DNA from: an uncultured Chromatiaceae bacterium
GTDB taxonomy: Bacteria > Pseudomonadota > Gammaproteobacteria > Enterobacterales > Alteromonadaceae
Reading direction: 5' to 3'
Assembly (NCBI GenBank): GCA_946482615.1
Contig: CAMLSF010000207.1
Span: 1 to 5,984 of the forward strand
DNA length: 5,984 nucleotides
The notes below the pieces were generated by a model. It worked only from the letters and a program-made list of their open reading frames with translations. It did not search any database and was not told where the DNA came from. Below, in pieces: positions 1-5,419 of this stretch (positions are counted from its first letter, which is position 1; every line of letters starts with the position of its first letter). Position numbers and translations under genes: made by a program.

Positions 1-434
1 AATTGATACAAAGTGATGGCTTCTGTGACGCTTTGCGGGTCAAAAGCTTCGCCTTGTTCTTCAGCTTTATGCGCCAGATAGTCGCGGGTGGATTCTAAAT
101 CCATTTCGATAGGGTCGAGCTTGCCGCTGGCATAAGCGGTTTTGCCCTTAGCGCTGACCGGAAACACCATATCGCCATCTTTGACCTTAATGCGAAAAGT
201 GGGTTGATTCGCATCAGCTGCCAACTGCATCCAGCAGCCTTTTTTCTGACAAACAGCTTCCACAGTGCCTTTGACTGTGACCTGTTGCTGCAGATAACTT
301 TGTGGTTTAGCCAGAATATCAGCAACTTCTACCAGTTTGGTTTTATCGACAGTACCACCAAAGCTAGTGGCTGCCGCAGTAAAGGCTGTGAGAGTCAGTG
401 TGGTGCTCAAAAACAGTTTTTGTAGCAACTTCAT
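1..434 (-). CDS. Secreted DUF4920 domain protein, 3' end beyond the window
   Basis: The frame reads from an ATG at 432-434 to the left edge without a stop (144 codons seen), so the C-terminus is missing. Residues 1 to about 22 form a signal peptide (Lys-Leu start, hydrophobic core, Ala-Ala-Ala before the mature end), so the product should be periplasmic or exported. The mature part has the DUF4920 pattern: a 'VTVKGTV' strand near 52-58, a Cys-x4-Cys-Trp-Met motif at 62-69 (CQKKGCWM), then 'RIKVKDGD' at 81-88 and 'GKTAYASGKL' near 97-106, consistent with a small OB-like beta barrel. The two cysteines could form a disulfide or bind metal; the family function is not established. AAGGTGA lies just upstream of the ATG. 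The gene begins 21 bases after mntA and could be read from the same transcript, though an unrelated neighbour is equally plausible. Family call fairly sure, role unknown. Confidence 0.8.
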   Translation of the reverse strand, partial: MKLLQKLFLSTTLTLTAFTAAATSFGGTVDKTKLVEVADILAKPQSYLQQQVTVKGTVEAVCQKKGCWMQLAADANQPTFRIKVKDGDMVFPVSAKGKTAYASGKLDPIEMDLESTRDYLAHKAEEQGEAFDPQSVTEAITLYQ

Positions 435-455
435 AGTTCACCTTGTGTATCTGAT

Positions 456-749
456 TTATTGGATAACCTGATAATTTTTCAGGATCAGCTGTTGAAACTC
501 AGTCGAAATATCATGCCAGTCGACCAGATCTACCTTAAAAGGTAAGTCGGATTCTTCCAGCGCATCCTGCAGTTTAAATAGTTGTTGTGGCGGCAAAACC
601 TGCTCTGCTATCAGGGCTAAATCTAAATCAGACCAGGCTTTTGCTGTACCTTTGACCCTGGAACCAAAAGCCCAAACCTTAACATCAGGTACATGGCGGT
701 GAAGCAAGTGCCGCAACAAAGACAACTGAGCATCGGACAGATTAAGCAT
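456..749 (-). CDS. mntA: MntA-type minimal nucleotidyltransferase antitoxin
   Basis: The 97-residue protein is a minimal nucleotidyltransferase. The hallmark GSx10DxD motif is complete: Gly29-Ser30 and Asp41-x-Asp43 (GSRVKG...SDLDLA), with a third carboxylate at Asp74 in 'KVDLVDW'. In the characterised HepT-MntA pair of Shewanella oneidensis, an enzyme with this motif transfers AMP groups from ATP to a tyrosine next to the HEPN active site of the toxin and so silences it; the same role is inferred here. The preferred start is the ATG at 747-749, which overlaps the end of hepT by 8 bases (ATGCTTAA), typical of translationally coupled pairs. The frame is open further upstream to 794, but that extension lies inside hepT and does not look like family sequence. 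An AGAGG lies 13 bases before the ATG, a little far, so translation may depend on coupling. HI0073 of Haemophilus is of the same class. Confidence 0.88.
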   Translation of the reverse strand: MLNLSDAQLSLLRHLLHRHVPDVKVWAFGSRVKGTAKAWSDLDLALIAEQVLPPQQLFKLQDALEESDLPFKVDLVDWHDISTEFQQLILKNYQVIQ

Positions 750-1170
750 TACGTTGCTGCAACCTCTGTAGTACAGATAAAGCCTGAGCTTCAAAATTCA
801 AAGCGGCCTGATACACAATAGAAGCTTTGTCCTGATCATAAGTGTGAGAGGTAATATTGCGTTGTCGCCTGAACTCAAACCAAAGCTCCGGGTCGTCCAG
901 CAAACCTTTTTCCATAGCGGTGCGAATTAAATCCCGAAAAGAGTATTGGTCGATATCGCTTAATGCCGCAGCATCTTGTTCCAGCTGGCGTTTAATCATT
1001 TTGACGCACAGTTCATAACAAAACTCAAAGTTTTGGATCACTCCAGCCACCACCAGACGCTTCTGACTGTCAGATAAGCCGGCAACAAAACTCTGATTTT
1101 TGCTGTCCTGCACTGCTTCAGACAAGGACTTGCACGCCAAAGCTAAAGCGGATAAATCCAGCATTTCCAT
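742..1170 (-). CDS. hepT: HepT-type HEPN toxin (HI0074 family)
   Basis: This 142-residue all-helical protein matches the HI0074 'nucleotidyltransferase substrate-binding' family, now recognised as HEPN RNase toxins. Visible family landmarks are 'VIQNFEFCYELCVKMIKRQL' (44-63), 'FRDLIRTAMEKGLLDD' (78-93) and the catalytic RX4HXY signature Arg104-x4-His109-x-Tyr111 (RNITSHTY). Arg and His are the expected RNase residues; the Tyr corresponds to the residue AMPylated by the partner MntA in S. oneidensis. The likely target is cellular RNA, not determinable from sequence. The start is the ATG at 1168-1170, because AGGTGA at 1178-1183 sits seven bases upstream; a second ATG two codons later is less well placed. 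It is the first gene of a toxin-antitoxin pair, overlapping mntA by 8 bases. Nothing suggests inactivation. Confidence 0.88.
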   Translation of the reverse strand: MEMLDLSALALACKSLSEAVQDSKNQSFVAGLSDSQKRLVVAGVIQNFEFCYELCVKMIKRQLEQDAAALSDIDQYSFRDLIRTAMEKGLLDDPELWFEFRRQRNITSHTYDQDKASIVYQAALNFEAQALSVLQRLQQRNA

Positions 1171-1177
1171 AACAGAC

Positions 1178-1228
1178 TCACCTGAATCACGATAACAGCA
1201 TTACAGCAGTTACACCTTGTTTTAGCAA
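1178..1228 (-). promoter_or_regulatory. Candidate sigma70 promoter and ribosome binding site for hepT-mntA
   Basis: On the minus strand TTGCTA (1223-1228, 4/6 to the -35 consensus) is followed after 17 bases by TGTAAT (1200-1205, 5/6 to the -10 consensus). This predicts a start near 1193 and a leader of about 23 bases with AGGTGA at 1178-1183. It fits the 79-base gap to the upstream esterase gene and implies the toxin-antitoxin pair is transcribed on its own. No clear terminator is seen between the esterase stop and this promoter, so some read-through from the upstream operon is possible. Confidence 0.42.
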
Positions 1229-1249
1229 CGTCGCTGACAGTGTAAGTCA

Positions 1250-2152
1250 TCAACCCGGCGTATAAGGGCCATGGCCTGGCAAGAGTTTCACTAAAGCTCT
1301 GCTTATCATGGACGGAAACACAGAGAGGTGGTCTTCGTCGGCGATGATCTGGCTTTGAATTTGTAAGCCTGGGTAGTTACGGCTTTTCAGGGTTTTCTCA
1401 AACCACAGCATGTCATCCAGTATGCTTACTCTGTTGGCATAACGTGGGCCTGGTTTTAGTTGTTCAAATTCAGCGGCATAAAGCTGCACTTTGGCTTTCA
1501 AGTCTTTGTGCCTGGCCGCGTACTGCTGTTCCAGTTTGAACATAAATTTATCGTCAAACCATAAAGACGGACTGCTTAAAATATAAGTATCAAAGGTATC
1601 GGGTTGGGTCAGCAGGATTTGCGCGCCCAACAAGGCACCGTAAGAATGCCCCACAAACAACTTACGCTGTGGGTCCACCTGATACTGCTTCAGCACAAAG
1701 GGGACTACTTGTTGTTGCAGATACTCTGCATACAAAGCCGCACCACCATAAGCTTTGGCGGTTAAATTTTTACCCGGCTTTTTGCCCTTCGCCAGAATAT
1801 TGGTTGGGGTGTAATCCAGGCTGCGGCTGTCTGTTGGGTTATCTTCTTTGGCGTAGGACAAACCCACAATCACAAAGTCTTCAATATTCTGGCCACCAGC
1901 GCCTAAGCGGTTGCGGATACTACGAATAAGCGGAAAAGCGTAGTTGGCATCCGACACAAAAAGCACCGGAAACTTCTTGTCTGTTTTGCCATAAGAAGGT
2001 GGTAGTTCCACCCAGACTTCGTAATGGCGGCCCGTGTTTTTCGCTGGTAACTGATGCACCTGGGTATTGGGTAATTCCCAGGCCGGAAATTGTTCGTCGG
2101 CCACCAGGTTCAGACTGAATAATGCCAGTAGTGTGATAAAAAACTTCATCAT
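1250..2152 (-). CDS. Secreted alpha/beta hydrolase of the esterase D/Fes type
   Basis: The product is a 300-residue exported serine hydrolase of the 'putative esterase' family (PF00756-like; relatives include IroE, Fes and the mycolyltransferase-type hydrolases). A signal peptide covers about 1-18 (MMKFFITLLALFSLNLVA). The mature protein shows 'YEVWVELPPSY' (44-54), 'FPVLFVSDA' (61-69), the nucleophile elbow Gly168-His-Ser170-Tyr-Gly172, and a C-terminal His275 in 'DEDHLSV' as the likely catalytic base. The acid residue is probably in the 'YAAEFE' stretch (225-230). The substrate is not evident: an ester or acyl compound in the periplasm is all that can be said. The first two codons are both ATG; AAGGA lies 3 bases before the first and 6 before the second, so the real start may be 2149. 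It follows the serine hydrolase gene by 9 bases and is the last gene of the blaI operon. Confidence 0.85.
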   Translation of the reverse strand: MMKFFITLLALFSLNLVADEQFPAWELPNTQVHQLPAKNTGRHYEVWVELPPSYGKTDKKFPVLFVSDANYAFPLIRSIRNRLGAGGQNIEDFVIVGLSYAKEDNPTDSRSLDYTPTNILAKGKKPGKNLTAKAYGGAALYAEYLQQQVVPFVLKQYQVDPQRKLFVGHSYGALLGAQILLTQPDTFDTYILSSPSLWFDDKFMFKLEQQYAARHKDLKAKVQLYAAEFEQLKPGPRYANRVSILDDMLWFEKTLKSRNYPGLQIQSQIIADEDHLSVFPSMISRALVKLLPGHGPYTPG

Positions 2153-2161
2153 TTTTCCTTG

Positions 2162-3289
2162 TTAAGAACTTAACACCTGTTGCCAGAACCATTTGGCTAA
2201 ATCGCCTGTGATATCCGCTTCAGCATTGGTCAGCAGCACTAAACCTATGTCCTGCTGTGGCGAATAGGCGATATAAGGCCTGAAACCATCCACCACACCG
2301 CCGTGATAAAACAGTTTGTGTTCATCGTATTGGATCACCCGCCAGCCACGGCCATACCAGCTGGACACTTGTTTAAACTGCTGCCAGACCGGCCAGCGGG
2401 GTTTGCCGCGTAACTTCACCATAGGTTGTTGTAATTGGGCTAAAGCTTCAGCGCTGAATACACCGGGTTGATGGCCCAACATCGCTATCAGGTATTTGGC
2501 CATATCCTTGACGCTGGCATTCACACCGGCCGCCGGATTAACCCAATAAAAGTTCGGGTCTATTTTGACCGGCCGCCAGCCTTTGCCGCCTCTTTTATGT
2601 GGCATAGCTTTGTTTTCAGTGGCTAAAAATGGCGCATAACCAACAGAGGCTGTGCTCATCTGCAGAGGTTTAAAAATGCGTTCCGGCAATAAGTCTTCGT
2701 AACTTTGGCCTGTGCCGCGGCTTAACACCTGATCCAGCAACGCAAACACAATATTTTGATAGCTGTAGCAGGTTCCGGGTTTACAGCCTGGTGCCAGTTG
2801 CTGAAACTTTGGCAGAATTTGTTCCGGTGTTTGTTTATCTTCCAGCAGGTTTTCATAAGCATGAGGCATTAACCCCGTGCTTTGGCTTAATACCTGATCC
2901 ACCTTTATCTGTTGAGTAACAGCCGCAGTTTTTAATTTAAATTCAGGTACATAGTTAATTAGCGGCAAGTCTAAGTTCACTTTGCCCTGCTGAGCGGCCA
3001 ATACGCTGATGCCACCGGTAAAGGTTTTAGAGACTGAGGCGAGGCGAAATACTGTGTCGGCATCAATTTTTTCCGGCTTGCCCATAGAGCGCACGCCATA
3101 ACTGCCGGTAGCAATAATCTGGTTCCCCCGCACCACGGCATAAGCACCACCCGGTACTTTGGCTTTGTTTAATTGCACCCTAAACTGCAAATCCAGCCCT
3201 TGCAGCAATTCGCTTTGCTGAAGTTGCGCTGAGGTTGAAAAAGCGCAGAGCAACAGGCTGCATAAGGTGGTTTTTATTAATAAGTTCAT
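2162..3289 (-). CDS. Secreted serine hydrolase, class C beta-lactamase-like (PF00144)
   Basis: This 375-residue protein belongs to the beta-lactamase/penicillin-binding-protein-like serine hydrolases. Residues 1-21 are a signal peptide (MNLLIKTTLC..., ending Ser-Ala-Gln). The catalytic SxxK motif is Ser85-Val-Ser-Lys88 in 'FRLASVSKTFTGG'. The YxN motif is Tyr177-Gln-Asn179 in 'YSYQNIVFALL'. The third motif is His329-Gly-Gly ('YHGGVVDGF'), replacing the KTG/KSG of true beta-lactamases; HGG variants are common in esterases, D-peptidases and LACTB-like members. A true beta-lactamase is therefore possible but not shown; a D-Ala or muropeptide hydrolase or esterase fits as well. AAGG lies 7 bases before the ATG. 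It starts 10 bases after the M56/M23 gene, the position a bla gene would occupy in a repressor-sensor-lactamase operon, which suggests regulation by the BlaI-type protein. Confidence 0.88.
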   Translation of the reverse strand: MNLLIKTTLCSLLLCAFSTSAQLQQSELLQGLDLQFRVQLNKAKVPGGAYAVVRGNQIIATGSYGVRSMGKPEKIDADTVFRLASVSKTFTGGISVLAAQQGKVNLDLPLINYVPEFKLKTAAVTQQIKVDQVLSQSTGLMPHAYENLLEDKQTPEQILPKFQQLAPGCKPGTCYSYQNIVFALLDQVLSRGTGQSYEDLLPERIFKPLQMSTASVGYAPFLATENKAMPHKRGGKGWRPVKIDPNFYWVNPAAGVNASVKDMAKYLIAMLGHQPGVFSAEALAQLQQPMVKLRGKPRWPVWQQFKQVSSWYGRGWRVIQYDEHKLFYHGGVVDGFRPYIAYSPQQDIGLVLLTNAEADITGDLAKWFWQQVLSS

Positions 3290-3299
3290 TCGCTTGCCT

Positions 3300-4682
3300 T
3301 TACAACTTTAAATAAGGGGCCGGGTCTTGCTGTTTACCGTCGATCAACAATTCAAAATGCAAATGGGGTCCTGTGACCCGGCCTGTCGAACCCACTTTGC
3401 CTATAGGCTGACCTGGTTCAACGCTTTGGCCTGCTTCGACATAAAAACCATCCAGATGGGCATACAGGGTTTGATAACCATGACCATGGTCAATCAACAC
3501 AGCTTTGCCGTATCTGCTATTCAGGCTTTTGGCGTCCGCTATCAGCACTTTGCCTTTTTGCGCGGCTTTGACCGTAGCGCCTCGTTTGGCACCAAAATCC
3601 AGCCCCTGATGAGGGCGGTTTTTGCGAAAGGGGTGTTTTTCACCATAAAAAGAGTTGATAGGCACTTTGCCAACCGGCAATAGCCATTCTTCAGGCGGTG
3701 AGCTGAAGCTAAGCTGAGCGCAGCCCACATTCAGCAGTAAAGCTGTGCTGCATAACACAGTGGTAGCGCGCCATTTTTGCCAGAAGGACAACACTGGCGT
3801 GGGCTGAAATAACTGCTGTAAACGTTGCTGATAAAAGCTTTGGTTTGCCTGGCTTTGAATAAAACCCGGCATCAGCGCCGGCATTTGTTCTGCCTGACTC
3901 TGCTTTAAGCTACTAAGCAAAGTTTGGCCATACAGCAGCGCCTGCTCCGGCTGCTGTTGCAGTACGGCTTTGTCCACCGCCAATTCCATACTGCGAATAA
4001 AGGCCTGCTCCATCAGCCGCAATACAGGGTTAAACCAGCATAAAGCCACCAGAATACGCAGCACTAACAGCTGTTGTGGGTCACGTCTTTGCAGGTGCAC
4101 CAGTTCATGTTCGATCAATAACTGGCGCTGCTGCTCTGACATATCGGCTATATAAGCGGGCACCACTAAAACCATATGGCTCCAGCCTGCAATAAAAGGC
4201 GAAACAGCGGCCTGAGTCTGGCGAATTTCAAACTCTGCAGGTACAAGTTCCAGTTGGGTTTTGTTCAGCAGTGAAGCTTTGTTTAAAGGTTCGGACAACC
4301 GGATCAGCCGCTGCACCTGCTGCCATTGTTTCACTATACGCCACAGCGATAACAGGCTGATGATGGCAATCAAACCCAAAGCCAGACGCCAATAAAAAGC
4401 TGTATCAACAGGTGGTTCTGTTAATGACGGATGCTGGGGCTGAGCTGTTAACGCCTGCACTGAGGTTACAGTATCAAGCAGCAACACCGAAGGCACAGTC
4501 CAGTGCTGATACAGCTCCGGCATAGGCAACAAAGGTAAAAAACTTAACCCCAGTAAACACCAGTACAAAACAGGCCATTGCTGCAAGGCACTGAATTTTT
4601 TCAATAAAAACTGACTGGAACACCAAAGTAAGCCAGACCAAAGACTACAAAGCAGCAAGGATAACAACAATTGTTCAGCCAT
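3300..4682 (-). CDS. BlaR1-like M56 membrane protease fused to an M23 peptidoglycan endopeptidase
   Basis: Counting from the ATG at 4680-4682 (460 residues), the N-terminal half is a BlaR1/MecR1-type M56 domain. Hydrophobic segments lie near 4-20, 37-54 and 98-114; the zinc site is His192-Glu193-x-x-His196 ('HELVHLQRRD'), followed by 'WFNPVLRLMEQAF' (216-228) and Glu233/Asp237 ('MELAVDKAV'). A last hydrophobic stretch (306-320) leads into an M23 (LytM) domain at about 340-458 with all expected residues: His358 and Asp362 ('RPHQGLDFG'), His409 ('LYAHLDG') and His440-x-His442 ('GPHLHFEL'). The M56 part should act at the membrane and lead to cleavage of the partner repressor; the M23 part should face the periplasm and bind or cut peptidoglycan cross-links. 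It replaces the penicillin-binding sensor of BlaR1. An in-frame ATG at 4697 would overlap blaI by 14 bases, but GAGG placed 7 bases before 4682 favours the shorter form, one base after the blaI stop. Confidence 0.87.
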   Translation of the reverse strand: MAEQLLLSLLLCSLWSGLLWCSSQFLLKKFSALQQWPVLYWCLLGLSFLPLLPMPELYQHWTVPSVLLLDTVTSVQALTAQPQHPSLTEPPVDTAFYWRLALGLIAIISLLSLWRIVKQWQQVQRLIRLSEPLNKASLLNKTQLELVPAEFEIRQTQAAVSPFIAGWSHMVLVVPAYIADMSEQQRQLLIEHELVHLQRRDPQQLLVLRILVALCWFNPVLRLMEQAFIRSMELAVDKAVLQQQPEQALLYGQTLLSSLKQSQAEQMPALMPGFIQSQANQSFYQQRLQQLFQPTPVLSFWQKWRATTVLCSTALLLNVGCAQLSFSSPPEEWLLPVGKVPINSFYGEKHPFRKNRPHQGLDFGAKRGATVKAAQKGKVLIADAKSLNSRYGKAVLIDHGHGYQTLYAHLDGFYVEAGQSVEPGQPIGKVGSTGRVTGPHLHFELLIDGKQQDPAPYLKL

Positions 4683-4683
4683 C

Positions 4684-5082
4684 TTAAGCCTCACCATCTT
4701 TGAGTGGGGCTTTCTGTTGCTGCGCTAAATCAGCCAGTAGCTTTTCCAAATCCGCCATTTCATCGGCATTCACCAGTTTGCTGTTGGCAAACATGGCCAC
4801 AGGCAAAGGGCCATTCAGTTCAAACACCCGGCGGGCAAAATCCTGCGCAAAAGCCGCCAGGGTTGGCATTTTATCCAGCAGGGCTCTGTAGCTGTTTTTA
4901 TTACCCAAAGTTTCGCAAGCAACAAAACCTTTTTCGCCCATTCGCTCCAGAGTTTTACGGGTAGAGGAATAACCCCAACCTAAAACAGGCTCCAGCTCGT
5001 CATGCAATTCACGTGCAGTAAGTGGTTGTTTTAACCAAAGTAATTTCAGAATTTCCAGCTCAGGGGCAGTAGGTTGGTGCAT
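4684..5082 (-). CDS. blaI: BlaI/MecI/CopY-family transcriptional repressor
   Basis: From the ATG at 5080-5082 this is a 132-residue winged-helix repressor. The family start is clear: 'PTAPELEILKLLWLKQPLTA' (residues 4-23), then 'RELHDELE' and the recognition helix region 'GWGYSSTRKTLERMGEKGFV' (35-54), corresponding to the 'WSYTTVxTLLxRLxxKG' of BlaI and MecI. The C-terminal part (about 75-132) is helical and Ala/Leu-rich, as expected for dimerisation. Known members bind inverted ACAnnTGT sites as dimers and are removed by proteolysis when the M56 sensor fires. The frame stays open to a TTG at 5122-5124 (146 residues) and has a GTG at 5101-5103, but the TTG lies inside a candidate operator and the ATG fits usual family length; no good Shine-Dalgarno precedes any of them. 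The gene heads a four-gene operon and probably represses itself. Confidence 0.88.
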   Translation of the reverse strand: MHQPTAPELEILKLLWLKQPLTARELHDELEPVLGWGYSSTRKTLERMGEKGFVACETLGNKNSYRALLDKMPTLAAFAQDFARRVFELNGPLPVAMFANSKLVNADEMADLEKLLADLAQQQKAPLKDGEA

Positions 5083-5101
5083 AAATTCAGTCTGTGATTT
5101 C

Positions 5102-5131
5102 ACTATGTCTTTAGAGTGCGACAAATGTCAC
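5102..5131 (-). promoter_or_regulatory. Candidate promoter of the blaI operon
   Basis: On the minus strand GTGACA (5126-5131, 5/6 to -35) and CATAGT (5102-5107, 4/6 to -10) are separated by 18 bases. Transcription would start near 5095, leaving a leader of about a dozen bases before the ATG at 5082. The -35 box lies inside operator site 1, so repressor binding would block polymerase directly. An alternative -35, TTGACC at 5137-5142, has no acceptable -10 at normal spacing. The assignment is tentative. Confidence 0.35.
5118..5131. promoter_or_regulatory. Candidate BlaI operator, site 1 (promoter-proximal)
   Basis: GCGACAAATGTCAC has the dyad GACA-AA-TGTC at 5120-5129, matching the ACAnnTGT half-site arrangement of known BlaI/MecI/CopY operators. 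One outer position (5130) breaks the 14-base palindrome. It overlaps the candidate blaI -35 box and the alternative TTG start. A further imperfect dyad, CACATTGTG (5129-5137 region), abuts it and could be a weak additional half-site. Confidence 0.62.
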
Positions 5132-5151
5132 ATTGTGGTCAAGCAAAATCT

Positions 5152-5165
5152 GCGACATTTGTCGC
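5152..5165. promoter_or_regulatory. Candidate BlaI operator, site 2 (promoter-distal)
   Basis: GCGACATTTGTCGC is a perfect palindrome apart from its two central bases (GACA-TT-TGTC core at 5154-5163). Read on the minus strand it gives the same 12 bases, GCGACAAATGTC, as site 1 on the plus strand, so the two sites are inverted copies. Their centres are 34 bases apart, a little over three helical turns. Together they suggest two repressor dimers in the blaI upstream region; this distal one might also influence the divergent plus-strand gene. Confidence 0.6.
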
Positions 5166-5351
5166 GGAGGTGAGATATTTGTTTGGGATTGTGTTGTAGA
5201 TGCATGGACTCTGCTTTGGTTTGTGTGACAACTGCACCATAATTCCTCTCAGGGAGGGGGTCCATACACCTACCAGTCATCCAAATTCTGTTCCAGCCCG
5301 AACCGAAATATGTCGATACCATCAACATCAACTGGCTGTATTAAACCTGCT
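5166..5351. other. Intergenic stretch without a recognised gene
   Basis: The divergent intergenic region between blaI (5082) and the DUF1993 gene (5420) is 337 bases long. Outside the operators and the two candidate promoters, these bases show no RNA gene, riboswitch or strong hairpin that I can recognise. Open frames crossing it on both strands (for example 5128-5331 minus and 5200-5493 plus) have no ribosome binding site or family resemblance, and the plus one overlaps the real gene out of frame. Confidence 0.5.
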
Positions 5352-5380
5352 TTGGCATTATGCTGATGCTGAGATACAAA
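5352..5380 (+). promoter_or_regulatory. Candidate sigma70 promoter of the DUF1993 gene
   Basis: TTGGCA (5352-5357, 5/6 to -35) is followed after exactly 17 bases by TACAAA (5375-5380, 4/6 to -10). This predicts a start near 5387 and a leader of about 33 bases that contains the ribosome binding site AAGGAG at 5408-5413. No GACAnnTGTC site overlaps it; the nearest lies about 190 bases upstream, so control by the BlaI-type repressor would have to act at a distance or not at all. Confidence 0.4.
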
Positions 5381-5419
5381 CCCGCATTAAGATCTTTGGT
5401 TGTGAGCAAGGAGCACTCT

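Noticed and set aside
95..325. 76-codon minus-strand open frame
   Set aside because: Shadow of the DUF4920 gene; the other frame carries the signal peptide and the conserved GCWM motif.
1235..1249. TGACAGTGTAAGTCA dyad upstream of hepT as a possible operator
   Set aside because: Arms of only four bases and a spacing unlike GACAnnTGTC; expected by chance.
1920..2192. 90-codon minus-strand open frame across the esterase start
   Set aside because: Out-of-frame shadow of the esterase and serine hydrolase genes, which have clear catalytic motifs and signal peptides.
5128..5331. 67-codon minus-strand open frame upstream of blaI
   Set aside because: It covers operator site 2 and the intergenic region, has no family resemblance and no convincing ribosome binding site.
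5360..5419. N-terminal extension of the DUF1993 gene from the ATG at 5360
   Set aside because: The strong AAGGAG at 5408-5413 serves the ATG at 5420, the candidate promoter would start inside the extension, and the family begins at the downstream Met.
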